A DNA stretch of 64,000 nt from Taklimakanibacter lacteus. Its GTDB lineage: Bacteria; Pseudomonadota; Alphaproteobacteria; Rhizobiales; Aestuariivirgaceae. How positions within the stretch are numbered: the stretch's first letter is position 1; each line of letters opens with the position of its first letter. The notes under the pieces were generated by a model. The model saw only the letters and a list, made by a program, of their open reading frames with translations. It searched no databases and was not told the DNA's origin. The stretch is from NCBI GenBank assembly GCA_003576695.1, contig QOZQ01000006.1:1-64000 (forward strand), given 5' to 3'. The position numbers and the translations under genes were made by a program. Shown piece after piece: positions 18,994-29,301 of this stretch.

Positions 18994-20559
18994 ATGTCTC
19001 ATTCACGCCGCCTGATATTGGGAGCCGTGGCAGCACTCCTGGCCTGCACGGCCTTCACCGCATTGCCGGCCGAGGCTGCGAAGACGGAGCTGCGCGTCGG
19101 CGCCGCTTCGGCCGATGTCGGCAATCTCGATCCGCATTTCTCGTCGAGCACGTCGGATCGCACCATCGTCGCCTGGGTCTATGGCGCGCTCGTCCGCTTC
19201 GCGCCGGGCTCGACCGATCCTTCGACCATCGAGGGGGATCTGGCGGAGAGCTGGGAGGCCACCGACAACAATCTGGTCTGGACCTTCAAGCTGCGCAAAG
19301 GCGTGCAATGGCAGCATGGCTATGGCGAAGTGACGGCCGATGATGTCGTCTTCAGCCTGCAGAAATCGGCTGACGCCAAGCGCTCCGCCTATGCCAGCGA
19401 TTATTCGGCGTTCAAGACCGTGGAAGCGGTCGATCCCTCTACGGTGCGCATCACCCTGTCGAACCAGGTGCCGAGCATGCTGGGCCTTCTCACCAACTAT
19501 GCCGGCGGCTTCATCATCTGCAGGAAAGCCTATGAGGAGCGGGGCGAAGGCTTTACCCGGAATCCGGTCGGCTTCGGACCGTTCCAGCTCGAATCGACGG
19601 AGCCCGGCGTCGCCATCAATTTCAAGGCGCATGACGGCTATTTCCGCGGCAAGCCGAAGATCGAGAAGATCATCTATCGCTTCCTGAACGCCGCCGCCGG
19701 GCGCGACCTTGCTTTCGCCTCGGGCGAAGTGGACGTCGTCGCCGGCACCATCGATCAGCGCTGGTTGCAGCGCATGAAGGCGACGCCGGGCGCCATCGTC
19801 GACATTTTCGATCCGGCAGAGCTCAGCGTGCTGCATCTCAACCGCAACCAGAAGCCGTTCGACAACATAAAGGTCCGCCAGGCGATCGCCTATGCCGTCG
19901 ATCCGGCGCAGATCGCGCAATTCCGTGGCGCCGAATTCACCCGCGTCTCGAAGTCGGTCATTCCCTCCAACAATCTGGGCCTCAATCCGGAGCCGGGCCT
20001 CTTGCCGCATGATCCGGCGAAGGCCAAGGCGCTGCTGGCCGAAGCGGGCTTTCCGGACGGCATCACCATCAAGATGATTTCGAGCCAGCTGCCGAGCTAT
20101 GCCCAGACCGACCAGATCCTGCAGGCGCAACTGGCGAAGTCCGGCATCAAGCTCGATCTCCAGCCGGTCGAGCATGCGACCTGGCATCAGATGATCCGCA
20201 AGGACCTGAGCCCCATCGTCGATTATTCGGCGGCCCGCTTTCCCGTCGCCAACACCTATCTGACGCAATTCTACTACTCGAAAAGCGCAATAGGACAGCC
20301 CGGACAGGTGACCAATTTCAGCCATTGCGATGTCGCCGACAAGCAGATCGAGGCGGCGCGCACCGAAACCGACCCGAAGAAGCAGGTCGAGCTGTGGCAG
20401 GAGGCGCAGAAGCTGATCGTTGCCGATTTCTGCGCCGTTCCGCTGACCGAGACCGCGCAGGCCTGGGCGCGGACCGACAAGCTGGAATGGGGCTTCGATC
20501 TCAAGGGCTCCCTGTCGCTCGGGCCGCTGGTGACCGAGCAGGCCCATTTCAAGGATTGA
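18994..20559 (+). CDS. Periplasmic substrate-binding protein, SBP family 5
   Basis: The binding component of the importer, 521 residues. It starts with a Sec signal (MSHSRRLILGAVAALLACTA) with a likely cleavage site after AEAA. The mature part has the family 5 pattern: NLDPHF, LAESWEATDNNLVWTFKLRKGVQW, ADDVVFSLQK, and NPVGFGPFQLES. Family 5 proteins bind peptides, opines, nickel complexes or glycosides, so the ligand cannot be named. The ATG at 18994 is chosen because GGAGG lies 9 bases upstream; an earlier ATG at 18979 lacks a site. A terminator follows the gene. Confidence 0.92.
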   Translation: MSHSRRLILGAVAALLACTAFTALPAEAAKTELRVGAASADVGNLDPHFSSSTSDRTIVAWVYGALVRFAPGSTDPSTIEGDLAESWEATDNNLVWTFKLRKGVQWQHGYGEVTADDVVFSLQKSADAKRSAYASDYSAFKTVEAVDPSTVRITLSNQVPSMLGLLTNYAGGFIICRKAYEERGEGFTRNPVGFGPFQLESTEPGVAINFKAHDGYFRGKPKIEKIIYRFLNAAAGRDLAFASGEVDVVAGTIDQRWLQRMKATPGAIVDIFDPAELSVLHLNRNQKPFDNIKVRQAIAYAVDPAQIAQFRGAEFTRVSKSVIPSNNLGLNPEPGLLPHDPAKAKALLAEAGFPDGITIKMISSQLPSYAQTDQILQAQLAKSGIKLDLQPVEHATWHQMIRKDLSPIVDYSAARFPVANTYLTQFYYSKSAIGQPGQVTNFSHCDVADKQIEAARTETDPKKQVELWQEAQKLIVADFCAVPLTETAQAWARTDKLEWGFDLKGSLSLGPLVTEQAHFKD

Positions 20560-20570
20560 GTGACACTTAA

Positions 20571-20606
20571 GGGATCGCGCGCCTGGCGCAATCCCGCTTT
20601 CTTTTT
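20571..20606 (+). terminator. Rho-independent terminator after the binding-protein gene
   Basis: The stem GGGATCGCGC pairs with GCGCAATCCC (one mismatch), with loop GCCTG, followed by GCTTTCTTTTT. It lies 11 bases after the binding-protein stop and 12 bases before the next start codon. It should end most transcripts and leave the downstream flavoprotein gene expressed by read-through. Confidence 0.8.
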
Positions 20607-20618
20607 CAGGCGAACAGA

Positions 20619-21911
20619 GTGACCCGTCTTACCTATCCGAATTATTCCAACCACTGCGGCTGGAATGCCATGCTGCCGAAACGCAGGCCGCGCCCGGCTC
20701 TCAGCCGCGACACCACCGTCGATTTCGCCGTCATCGGAGCCGGATATACCGGCCTCGCCATTGCGCGACGGCTGCACGAACTCAATCCCGACGCCCGCAT
20801 CGCCATTGTCGAGGCGACCACCATTGGCGAGGGCTCCTCGGCGCGCAATTCCGGTTTCACCAGCGCCCATGTGCTGCCGCGCACCGCTTCCATGGAGATG
20901 GCCGAGAAAGCCAGGATCCAATCGGCTTTCTTCAGCGAAGCCTTCGAGCAGCTGAAGCGCATCATCCGCGACAACAATATCGACTGCGACCTCCATCAGG
21001 TGGGATCGATCCGCGCCGCCGCCACGGAAGCGGGCGAAGCGTCGTTGCGGCGCGTCGTGGAAGTCGCCGTCGCCAACCAGATCCCGCACACCGTCTTGGG
21101 TCGTGAGGATATAAGCCGTCGCATCGGCTCGCCTTACTATCGCTTCGGAATCCACATCCAGGATACCTGGCTTCTCCAGCCGGCCGCGCTCATTCGCGGG
21201 CTGGCGGATGCTTTGCCGGCCTCGATCGAGTTCTATGAGGAAACCCCGGTCAAGCGGCTGAGACGGGAAGATGGCTGGCTGCTCGAAACTTCGGGCGGCG
21301 TGCTGCGCTGCAAGAGCCTGGCGCTCGCCAATAACGGGTTCATTCCGAAATTCGGCTATCTCAAGTCGCGCATGGCGACGATCTATACCTATGCCGCGGT
21401 GACCGAGGCGATCGGCGATGACCGTCTCGGCGAAATCGGCGAGGCGGAATCCTGGGGGCTGCTTCCGCCGCACCGGCTGGGCACCACTTTACGCCGCATC
21501 GGGCGCAACCGCGTCATGGTGCGCAGCCTCTATTCGCTCGAGTCCGAGATCGAGGAGAAGCGCGCGACGCGCGAGCTGCGCCGCCGCTTCGAGCGCCGCT
21601 GGCCGAAGCTCAGCGACGTTCAGTTCGAATATCTCTGGGGCGGCACCACTGCTTTCACCATGAATGGCTCGCCCTGGTGGGGCAAGCTCGATCAGGGGCT
21701 TTATGCGTCGGGCGGCTGCAATGGCAGCGGCATCACCAAGGGCACCATGCTCGGTGGCCATCTTGCCGAGCTGATGCTGGGAAAAGGCGATCACGACCGG
21801 ATGATGAAAAGCATGGGCGGCGCCAGCTGGATCGCACCCGAACCTTTACGCTCGATCGGCTTCCAGATCGTCTCGGCGCTGGAAAGCCGCAAGGCCGGGC
21901 TGGAGATGTAG
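20619..21911 (+). CDS. DAO-family FAD-dependent oxidoreductase (second copy in the window)
   Basis: A 430-residue flavoprotein. The FAD-binding motif DFAVIGAGYTGLAIARRLHE lies near residue 36 and is preceded by an extension containing NHCGWNAML, as in gamma-glutamylputrescine oxidase-like proteins. EGSSARNSGFTSAH and the C-terminal GLYASGGCNGSGITKGTMLG complete the fold. The start is GTG at 20619. It belongs to the importer locus but follows its terminator. The family oxidises amine or amino-acid substrates, which fits catabolism of an imported amino-acid conjugate or opine-like compound. The exact substrate is unknown. Confidence 0.85.
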   Translation: MTRLTYPNYSNHCGWNAMLPKRRPRPALSRDTTVDFAVIGAGYTGLAIARRLHELNPDARIAIVEATTIGEGSSARNSGFTSAHVLPRTASMEMAEKARIQSAFFSEAFEQLKRIIRDNNIDCDLHQVGSIRAAATEAGEASLRRVVEVAVANQIPHTVLGREDISRRIGSPYYRFGIHIQDTWLLQPAALIRGLADALPASIEFYEETPVKRLRREDGWLLETSGGVLRCKSLALANNGFIPKFGYLKSRMATIYTYAAVTEAIGDDRLGEIGEAESWGLLPPHRLGTTLRRIGRNRVMVRSLYSLESEIEEKRATRELRRRFERRWPKLSDVQFEYLWGGTTAFTMNGSPWWGKLDQGLYASGGCNGSGITKGTMLGGHLAELMLGKGDHDRMMKSMGGASWIAPEPLRSIGFQIVSALESRKAGLEM

Positions 21912-22048
21912 TCCGACCGGAACCGCTCTTCTCCACTCGATCACGCAGACCTTTGATCCAGCTGGATAATCAAAAATTACGTTACGGAAATATATTGCTT
22001 TCTTTCGGCAGCCGGCGCGCGCACAATGGCGCCAAGACGAGGCTTGCC

Positions 22049-23359
22049 ATGAGCAGAACGCGTGTTCGTGTCGCCGTGATTGCCGTCTTGCTGGGGCTGG
22101 GACTGCCGGCCGCGGGCGCGGACAGTCTGGACAAACCCGGCATCGCCGTCGCCACCATCAATGCCGACACCGGACCAGGGCAAGCGCAAAACGCCTCGCG
22201 CGCCTTTTCCTTGCACACGGCCGCTCTCTACAACCGGCCCAAGGCAGTCAAGCTTCTGGTCGATCGCGGGATGCCGGTCGACCTGCGCAATGCCGATGGC
22301 CTGACGCCCCTGATGGTCGCTTCAGCCTTCGGCAATGTCGAGGTGGCGGAGATGCTCCTGGCGCTTGGTGCCGACCAGCGTATCCACAACGCGGCCGATG
22401 GCCATGCACCGATCCATATTGCCGCCATGGCGGGCCATGTCGGCATTGTGAAGGTGCTTCTCGACCGGGGCGGCGATATTGCTCTTCGCGCCAACCGCAA
22501 CGGCGAAACGCCGCTCCATTATGCCGCCCTCTATGGCCGCATGAAGATGATCGATTTCCTGATCGCCAATGGTGCCGGCCTCGATGTCACGGACAAGTCG
22601 GGCCTCACCCCCTTGCAATATGCAAGACGGCGCCTGCAATCGAAGGCGGTGGACCGGCTGATCGAACAGGGCGCGCGCATCGATAGCTTGCATGATGCGG
22701 TGAAGGCCGGCGACGTCGCCCGCGTTGTCGAATTGCTGGCGAAGGGTGCCGATGTAAATGGCCTCGATCTGTCCGGCACGCCGTTGCATGCGGCGGCGGC
22801 GCAAGGCCAAGTCGGCATCGCGGTGATCCTCATCGATCGCGGCGCCGATCTCGAGGCGCCAGGCGAGCCCGTCAATGCCCGCCCCTTGCATACGGCGGTT
22901 CTCAACGACCAGCCGGCCATGGCGGCCCTGCTGATTGATCGCGGCGCCAAGGTCGATGCGCGCGATGGCGCCGGCATGACGCCGTTGATGACGGCCGCCA
23001 GCTTCGCTCATTCGGGCATGGCAAGATTGCTGCTGGCGCGTGGGGCGGATCCCAGGGCCGAAGACACCACCTGGCGCGACATGCCGATCCACTATGCCGC
23101 GTGTTCCGGTGATCTGGAAACGGTGAGACTGCTTCTCCATTATGGTGTCGACGTCAATGCGCAGGGCCGTGGCAACGGCACGACGCCGCTTCACTATGCG
23201 GCCGCGAAAGGTGATCCGCGGATGGTCGACCTCCTGATTGCCGCCGGCGCCCGCTTGAACGTTTCCGACAAGAGCGGATGGACTCCCCGCATTCAGGCGA
23301 GCAACAATCTCCACCCGGATGTCGCCGACAAGCTGCGTGATCTCGCCAACTTGAAGTGA
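22049..23359 (+). CDS. Secreted ankyrin-repeat protein
   Basis: A 436-residue protein with an N-terminal signal peptide (VAVIAVLLGLGLPAAGA, cleavage near residue 24) followed by roughly ten or eleven ankyrin repeats across most of its length, for example DGLTPLMVASAFGNVEVAEML, NGETPLHYAALYGRMKMIDFL and GTTPLHYAAAKGDPRMVDLL. No enzymatic domain is visible. Ankyrin arrays are protein-binding scaffolds; a periplasmic location is predicted. A longer in-frame reading from 21677 overlaps the flavoprotein gene and is rejected in favour of the ATG at 22049, where the signal peptide begins. It is a single-gene unit convergent with lpd. Confidence 0.85.
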   Translation: MSRTRVRVAVIAVLLGLGLPAAGADSLDKPGIAVATINADTGPGQAQNASRAFSLHTAALYNRPKAVKLLVDRGMPVDLRNADGLTPLMVASAFGNVEVAEMLLALGADQRIHNAADGHAPIHIAAMAGHVGIVKVLLDRGGDIALRANRNGETPLHYAALYGRMKMIDFLIANGAGLDVTDKSGLTPLQYARRRLQSKAVDRLIEQGARIDSLHDAVKAGDVARVVELLAKGADVNGLDLSGTPLHAAAAQGQVGIAVILIDRGADLEAPGEPVNARPLHTAVLNDQPAMAALLIDRGAKVDARDGAGMTPLMTAASFAHSGMARLLLARGADPRAEDTTWRDMPIHYAACSGDLETVRLLLHYGVDVNAQGRGNGTTPLHYAAAKGDPRMVDLLIAAGARLNVSDKSGWTPRIQASNNLHPDVADKLRDLANLK

Positions 23360-23410
23360 ATCAACAGCCGATGGTTCTCATCAGCCCCCCGGCATTCGAA
23401 AGCCCGGGAG

Positions 23411-24802
23411 TTACGAATGTATCGCCCGTCCGGCAACCGCCAGCGCGGCTTCCTTCACCGCTTCGGCGAGGGTGGGATGGGCGTGGCAGGTGCGCGCCAG
23501 GTCTTCCGCCGAGCCGCCGAATTCCATCAGCACCGCGACCTCATGGATGAGCTCGCCCGCCTGGGGTCCGAGAATATGGGCGCCCAGCACCCGGTCGGTC
23601 TTGGCATCGGCCAGGATCTTCACAAAGCCGTCGGTCGTCTGGTTGGCCTTGGCGCGGCCATTGGCCAGGAACAGGAATTTGCCGGCCTTGTAGTCGACAC
23701 CCTGGGCTTTCAGCTCTTCTTCGGTCTTGCCGACCTGCGCCACTTCCGGCGTCGTATAGACGACGCTCGGGATCACATCATAATTCACATGTCCCGCCTG
23801 GCCGGCGAGAAGCTCGGCCAGCGCCACACCTTCGTCTTCGCCCTTATGCGCCAGCATGGGCCCCCGAATGACATCGCCGATCGCATAGATGCCGGGCACA
23901 TTGGTCTCGAAATGCGGACCGACTTCCACGCGGCCCTTCGCATCGCGCTTGACGCCCGCTTCATCGAGGCCGAGACCGTTGGTGTAGGGAATACGCCCGA
24001 TGGCGAGCAGCACCGCATCGGCATCGATCGTCTCTGATGCGCCGCCTGCCGCCGGCTCGACCGAGAGTTTCACCTTGTCCTTGGTCTTCTGCGCGGCTGT
24101 CACCTTGCTCGACAGCTTGAAGGTGAAGCCCTGTTTGGTGAGGAAGCGCTGGAAGGTCTTGGCCACTTCGAGATCCATACCGGGCAGGATGCGGTCGAGA
24201 TATTCGACCACCGTGACCTTAGCGCCGAGCCTGGCCCAGACCGAGCCAAGCTCGAGCCCGATCACGCCGGCGCCGATCACCACCAGATTCTCCGGTACCT
24301 TCTCGAGCATCAGCGCCCCCGTCGAGGAGACGATCCGTTTTTCGTCGACCTCGACGCCCTTGAGGCCCGCCACATCGGACCCGGTGGCGATGACGATATT
24401 CTTGGTCTCGATGATGTCCTTGCCGTCAATCTGAACCTTGCCGGCGCTCAAGATCTTGGCGGTACCGCGGAACGGCGTGATCTTGTTCTTCTTGAACAGG
24501 AAGTCGATGCCCTTGGTATTGCCGTCGATCGCCTCCTGCTTGAATTTCATCATCTGGACGAGATCGAGCGACGGCGTGACGCCGATGCCCATCCTGGCGA
24601 AGGAATGCTTCGCCTCGCCGAAGAGCTCGGAGGCATGCAGCAATGCCTTGGAGGGAATGCAGCCGACATTGAGGCAGGTGCCGCCATGGGTGGCGCGCTT
24701 CTCGATCACCGCCACTTTCATGCCGAGCTGGGCGGCCCGGATGGCGCAGACATAGCCGGCAGGGCCGGTGCCGATGATGGTGACGTCGTAGGTGTCGGCC
24801 AT
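23411..24802 (-). CDS. lpd: Dihydrolipoyl dehydrogenase (E3)
   Basis: A FAD/NAD flavoprotein that reoxidises the lipoamide of 2-oxoglutarate dehydrogenase. The 463-residue product has [19 protein letters not shown] near the N-terminus, the redox disulfide [17 protein letters not shown] near residue 41, the NAD fold [20 protein letters not shown] near residue 180, and the catalytic His-Glu pair in [14 protein letters not shown] near the C-terminus. The ATG at 24802 starts the FAD fold directly; an upstream extension to 24895 would read through the intergenic repeat. It is the last gene of the TCA block, separated from sucB by a 253-base gap with a palindromic repeat. Confidence 0.95.
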   Translation of the reverse strand: MADTYDVTIIGTGPAGYVCAIRAAQLGMKVAVIEKRATHGGTCLNVGCIPSKALLHASELFGEAKHSFARMGIGVTPSLDLVQMMKFKQEAIDGNTKGIDFLFKKNKITPFRGTAKILSAGKVQIDGKDIIETKNIVIATGSDVAGLKGVEVDEKRIVSSTGALMLEKVPENLVVIGAGVIGLELGSVWARLGAKVTVVEYLDRILPGMDLEVAKTFQRFLTKQGFTFKLSSKVTAAQKTKDKVKLSVEPAAGGASETIDADAVLLAIGRIPYTNGLGLDEAGVKRDAKGRVEVGPHFETNVPGIYAIGDVIRGPMLAHKGEDEGVALAELLAGQAGHVNYDVIPSVVYTTPEVAQVGKTEEELKAQGVDYKAGKFLFLANGRAKANQTTDGFVKILADAKTDRVLGAHILGPQAGELIHEVAVLMEFGGSAEDLARTCHAHPTLAEAVKEAALAVAGRAIHS

Positions 24803-24829
24803 TTTCAAAATGCCTTTCTGCGAACGTCC

Positions 24830-25022
24830 CTCGCCCTGAGGCGCGAACCCCTCATTTCCCCTTCTCCCGTCCGGAGGATGGGAGAAGGTGCCCAAAGGGC
24901 GGATGAGGGCTCTTTCTCGAAGTGAGCGACGCTTTCAAATGTATTTCGGGTTGCAGGCAAAGAGCCCTCACCCGGCCTTCGGCCACCCTCTCCCATTGCT
25001 GCGCAACGGGCGAGGGGGAAAA
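24830..25022. repeat. Palindromic intergenic repeat between sucB and lpd (family C)
   Basis: The stretch contains two GC-rich blocks of the type CCCTTCTCCC...GGGAGAAGG and CCCTCACCCGGCCTTCGGCC, then CCCTCTCCC...GGGCGAGGGGG. A perfect 12-base inverted pair, TGAGGGCTCTTT (24904-24915) and AAAGAGCCCTCA (24959-24970), links them. Blocks of this kind recur between genes in rhizobial genomes. It could act as an mRNA stabiliser or attenuator between sucB and lpd. Confidence 0.6.
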
Positions 25023-25055
25023 CTTGGAGATGCTGAACGACGTTTCCCGATGTCA

Positions 25056-26294
25056 TTACAGATCGAGCAGCGCGCGCTGCGGGTCTTCGAGGCCTTCCTT
25101 GACGCGCACCAGGAAGGTCACGGCTTCCTTGCCGTCGACGATGCGGTGGTCATAGGAAAGCGCCAGATACATCATCGGGCGGATCACCACCTGGCCGCCC
25201 AACGCCATCGGCCGTTCCTGGATCTTGTGCATGCCGAGAATGCCGGATTGCGGCGCATTGAGGATCGGCGTCGACATCAATGAGCCATAGACGCCGCCAT
25301 TGGAGATGGTGAAGGTGCCGCCCTGCATCTCGGCGATCTGCAACTGCCCGTCGCGGGCGCGCTTGCCGAAATCATTGATCGTCTTCTCGATCGTGGCGAA
25401 GGACATCCGGTCGGCATCGCGCACCACCGGCACCACGAGGCCCTTCTCGGTGCCGACCGCGACACCGATATGGTAGTAGTTCTTGTAGACGAGGTCATCG
25501 CCGTCGATCTCGGCATTGACCGCCGGGATCTCCTTCAACGCATGGATGACCGCCTTCACGAAGAAGCTCATGAAGCCGAGCTTCACGCCATGCTTCTTCT
25601 CGAACACTTCCTTGTATTGATTGCGCAGCGCCATGACATGCGTCATGTCCACCTCGTTGAAGGTGGTGAGCATCGCCGCGGTGTTCTGTGCATCCTTGAG
25701 GCGGCGCGCGATGGTGAGGCGGAGCCTCGACATGCGCACCCGCTCCTCACGCTCGGCATCGGCCTGAGGCGAGGGCGCGCGGGGCACTGATGGAACCGGT
25801 GCGGCAGGTGGCGCTATCACCGGCGGCAACGCTGCCGGCTTGGCCGCCTGCTCCAGCACGTCGCCCTTGGTGAGCCGCCCGTCCTTGCCGGTGCCGGCAA
25901 TCGCTGCCGGATCGAGCTTGTTCTCCTCGACGATCTTGCGCACGGCTGGCGACAGCGGCTTCGCTTCCACGGCAACAGCGGCTGGAGCTGCCGGTGCGGG
26001 CTCAGCCGGCTTGGCGGCCGGCTTCGCTTCCGCTTTCGGCGCTGCGGCGCCGGCCGCGCCTTCCTCGATGGCGCCGAGGAGCGCGCCGACATTCACGGTC
26101 TGGCCGGGCTGTGCCGCGATCGACGACAGCACGCCGCCTGCGGGCGCCGGCACTTCCACCGTCACCTTGTCGGTTTCGAGCTCGACCAGCGGCTCGTCCA
26201 CCTTCACCGCATCGCCTTGCGCCTTGAACCATTTTCCGATCGTCGCTTCGGTGACCGATTCACCGAGCTGCGGCACGCGGATTTCCTTAGCCAT
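25056..26294 (-). CDS. sucB: 2-Oxoglutarate dehydrogenase E2, dihydrolipoyl succinyltransferase
   Basis: The 412-residue core of the 2-oxoglutarate dehydrogenase complex. The lipoyl domain occupies about residues 2-77 with the lipoylated lysine in [17 protein letters not shown] (Lys43). An Ala/Pro-rich linker follows, then the E1/E3-binding domain ([20 protein letters not shown], about 114-150), a second linker, and the catalytic domain from about 185, with the active-site [11 protein letters not shown] near the C-terminus. It lies 3 bases downstream of sucA, so the two are co-translated. Confidence 0.96.
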   Translation of the reverse strand: MAKEIRVPQLGESVTEATIGKWFKAQGDAVKVDEPLVELETDKVTVEVPAPAGGVLSSIAAQPGQTVNVGALLGAIEEGAAGAAAPKAEAKPAAKPAEPAPAAPAAVAVEAKPLSPAVRKIVEENKLDPAAIAGTGKDGRLTKGDVLEQAAKPAALPPVIAPPAAPVPSVPRAPSPQADAEREERVRMSRLRLTIARRLKDAQNTAAMLTTFNEVDMTHVMALRNQYKEVFEKKHGVKLGFMSFFVKAVIHALKEIPAVNAEIDGDDLVYKNYYHIGVAVGTEKGLVVPVVRDADRMSFATIEKTINDFGKRARDGQLQIAEMQGGTFTISNGGVYGSLMSTPILNAPQSGILGMHKIQERPMALGGQVVIRPMMYLALSYDHRIVDGKEAVTFLVRVKEGLEDPQRALLDL

Positions 26295-26297
26295 GAT

Positions 26298-29246
26298 CTA
26301 TTTTTCCCCAAGCGCGTCTTCGAGAAACGCCTTCAATTGCTTCTGGTGCTTGCTCATCAGGCCGGTCGCGGTGGCGGCCGATGCCGCCCGTCCGGTGTAG
26401 CGCAGCCGCTTGTGCTGGCCGCCGATGAAGTCGATGGCGCGCTCGATGCCGGGCTGCACGAAGGTCCAGGCGCCCATATTCTGCGGCTCTTCCTGGCACC
26501 ACACCATCTCGGCCTGCTTGAAGCGCCCGAGCTCCTGGATCAGCGCCTTGTGCGGCCACGGATAGAGCTGCTCCATGCGCAGCAGATAGACGTCCTTGAG
26601 CCCGCGCTTCTCGCGCTCCTCATAGAGATCGTAATAGACCTTGCCCGAGCAGATGACCACGCGGCGGATCTGATCGTCGGCAACGAGCGCACCCGTATAT
26701 TGCGCATCGTCCCACAGGAGACGATGGAAATAGGTGTCGGTGCCCATCTCGGCGAGCGTCGAGACCACCCGCTTGTGGCGCAGCAGCGATTTCGGCGTCA
26801 TCAGGATCAAGGGCTTGCGGATGTCGCGCTTGAGCTGGCGCCGCAATATGTGGAAGTAGTTGGCGGGCGTGGTGCAGTTCGCCACCTGCATATTGTCCTC
26901 GGCGCACATCTGCAGATAGCGCTCGAGCCGGGCCGAGGAATGTTCCGGCCCCTGCCCTTCATAGCCATGCGGCAGCAGGCAGACGAGGCCAGACATGCGC
27001 AGCCATTTGCGCTCGCCCGAGGAGAGGAACTGGTCGAACACCACTTGCGCGCCATTGGCGAAGTCGCCGAACTGCGCTTCCCACAGAACCAGCGTGTTGG
27101 GCTCGGCCAGCGAGTAGCCATATTCGAAGCCGAGCACCGCCTCTTCCGACAGCATCGAATTGATGACGTTGATCCTCACCGTCTGCTGCTTGACGAGATG
27201 GTTGAGCGGCGTGAAGCGCTTCTCGGTATCCTGGTCGACCAGCACCGCATGGCGCTGCGAGAAGGTGCCGCGCTGCACATCCTGGCCCGACAGCCGGACC
27301 GGGAAGCCTTCCTGCAGCAGCGTGCCGAAAGCCAGTTGCTCGGCCGTCGCCCAGTCGATGCCCTGGCCTTCCTCGATCGTCTTGCGCCGGGCCTCCAGCA
27401 CGCGCTGCAAGGTGCGGTGCGGCTTGAAGCTCTTCGGCACCTTGGTGAGCTTGAGGCCGATCTCCTTGAGCTTGGTGAGATCATAGCCGGTCTGGCCGCG
27501 GCGCGGATCATCCGCATCCTTGGCATAGCTCAAATGTGCCCAGCGTCCGTCGAGCCAGTCGGCCTTGTTGGCCTTGTAGGATTCGGACGCCGAGAAATCA
27601 TCGTCGAGCCGCCGGCGGTAGTCGGCCTTCATCGCCTCGAACTGGTCCGGCGTCAGCACGCCGGTATCGACGAGGCGCTTGCCATACAGCGACACCACCG
27701 TCTGATGCGCCGCGATCTTCTTGTACATCAGGGGCTGGGTGAAGGACGGCTCGTCCGATTCATTGTGCCCGAATCGGCGGTAGCAGAACATGTCGATGAC
27801 CACCGGCTTCTTGAATTTCTGCCGGAACTCGGTGGCGATCTTGGCCGCGAACACCACCGCTTCCGGGTCATCGCCATTCACATGGAAGATCGGCGCCTCG
27901 ATCATCTTGGCGACGTCGGAAGGATAGGGCGAGGAGCGCGCCCAGAGCGGGCTGGTGGTGAAGCCGATCTGGTTGTTGACGATGAAATGGATCGAGCCGC
28001 CGGAGCGGTGGCCCCTGAGCCCCGAGAGCCCGAAGCATTCCGCCACCACGCCCTGGCCGGCAAAGGCCGCATCGCCATGGATGAGGAGCGGCAGCACCGT
28101 GATGCGCTCCTTGTCGCCGCGCTGGTCCTGCTTGGCGCGCGCCTTGCCGAGCACCACCGGATCGACGATCTCGAGATGCGACGGATTGGCGGTGAGCGAG
28201 AGATGGACCGTATTGCCGTCGAAGGCGCGGTCGGACGAGGAGCCCAGGTGATATTTGACATCGCCCGAGCCTTCCACTTCATCGGGCGTCGATGAGCCGC
28301 CCTTGAACTCATGGAAGATCGCCGAGAACGGCTTCTTCATCAGATTGGCGAGCACATTGAGGCGGCCTCTATGCGCCATGCCGAGCACGATTTCCTGCAT
28401 GCCGAGCTGGCCGCCGCGCTTCACGATCTGCTCGAGTGCCGGAATCATGGCTTCGCCGCCATCGAGGCCGAAGCGCTTGGTGCCGGTATATTTCACATTG
28501 AGGAAATGCTCGAAGCCTTCCGCCGCGATGAGCCGGTTGAGGATGGCGACCTTGCCTTCCGGCGTGAAGGTGATCTCCTTGTCCGGTCCCTCGATGCGCT
28601 CCTGGATCCAGGCCTTCTGCTCAGGGTCCGAGATATGCATGAACTCGACGCCAAGCGTGTTGCAATAAGTGCGCTGCAGGATGTCGACCATCTGCCGGAT
28701 GGTCGCCTGCTCCAGGCCCAGCACCCTGTCGATGAAGATCGGCCGGTCGAGATCGGCCTCGGTGAAGCCGTAGGATTTAGGATCGAGCTCGGGCTGCGGC
28801 ACCGGCTCGCGCAGGTGCAGCGGATCGAGATCGGCGGCGAGATGGCCGCGCATGCGATAGGCGCGGATCATCATCAGCGCGCGCACCGAATCCATCGTCG
28901 CCTTGCGCACTTCCTCGATGGAAAGCGCCTGGCCCTTGTCCTTGGCTTTCGCCGCGATCTTGGCGCCGACCTGGGCTTCCGCCGCGGGCCAGTTACCGTC
29001 GAAGGCGGAGATCAGCTCGCCATTCGGCGCCTGCGGCCAGTCGGCCCTTGCCCATGACGGGCCCTTGAGCTGCTTCTTCGCCGCATCCTTGTCGTCGGCC
29101 AGCGTGGCGAAGAACTGCCGCCAGGCCGGATCGACGGAGGCCGGATTGTCGAGATATCTGGTGTAGAGCTGCTCGATGAAATGGGCGTTGCCGCCATAGA
29201 GGAAGGAAGTCTGCTCGAAAGCCGTCGTCAGGTCAGTCTTGTTCAT
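26298..29246 (-). CDS. sucA: 2-Oxoglutarate dehydrogenase E1
   Basis: The thiamine-diphosphate-dependent decarboxylase of the TCA-cycle complex, 982 residues. The N-terminal SFLYGGNAHFIEQLYTRYL segment is family typical. The TPP-binding region includes GMAHRGRLNVLANLM and HGDAAFAGQGVVAECFGLS. The C-terminal transketolase-like part has VLGFEYGYSLAEPNTLVLWEA in two pieces and the MTPKSLLRHK segment. The length is normal. It starts 55 bases downstream of the sucD stop. Confidence 0.97.
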   Translation of the reverse strand: MNKTDLTTAFEQTSFLYGGNAHFIEQLYTRYLDNPASVDPAWRQFFATLADDKDAAKKQLKGPSWARADWPQAPNGELISAFDGNWPAAEAQVGAKIAAKAKDKGQALSIEEVRKATMDSVRALMMIRAYRMRGHLAADLDPLHLREPVPQPELDPKSYGFTEADLDRPIFIDRVLGLEQATIRQMVDILQRTYCNTLGVEFMHISDPEQKAWIQERIEGPDKEITFTPEGKVAILNRLIAAEGFEHFLNVKYTGTKRFGLDGGEAMIPALEQIVKRGGQLGMQEIVLGMAHRGRLNVLANLMKKPFSAIFHEFKGGSSTPDEVEGSGDVKYHLGSSSDRAFDGNTVHLSLTANPSHLEIVDPVVLGKARAKQDQRGDKERITVLPLLIHGDAAFAGQGVVAECFGLSGLRGHRSGGSIHFIVNNQIGFTTSPLWARSSPYPSDVAKMIEAPIFHVNGDDPEAVVFAAKIATEFRQKFKKPVVIDMFCYRRFGHNESDEPSFTQPLMYKKIAAHQTVVSLYGKRLVDTGVLTPDQFEAMKADYRRRLDDDFSASESYKANKADWLDGRWAHLSYAKDADDPRRGQTGYDLTKLKEIGLKLTKVPKSFKPHRTLQRVLEARRKTIEEGQGIDWATAEQLAFGTLLQEGFPVRLSGQDVQRGTFSQRHAVLVDQDTEKRFTPLNHLVKQQTVRINVINSMLSEEAVLGFEYGYSLAEPNTLVLWEAQFGDFANGAQVVFDQFLSSGERKWLRMSGLVCLLPHGYEGQGPEHSSARLERYLQMCAEDNMQVANCTTPANYFHILRRQLKRDIRKPLILMTPKSLLRHKRVVSTLAEMGTDTYFHRLLWDDAQYTGALVADDQIRRVVICSGKVYYDLYEEREKRGLKDVYLLRMEQLYPWPHKALIQELGRFKQAEMVWCQEEPQNMGAWTFVQPGIERAIDFIGGQHKRLRYTGRAASAATATGLMSKHQKQLKAFLEDALGEK

Positions 29247-29301
29247 TTCGTTGGGAAACCGGGAACTCTGTCCGGCCCTCCTTATTTCAAGATAGAACTC
29301 A

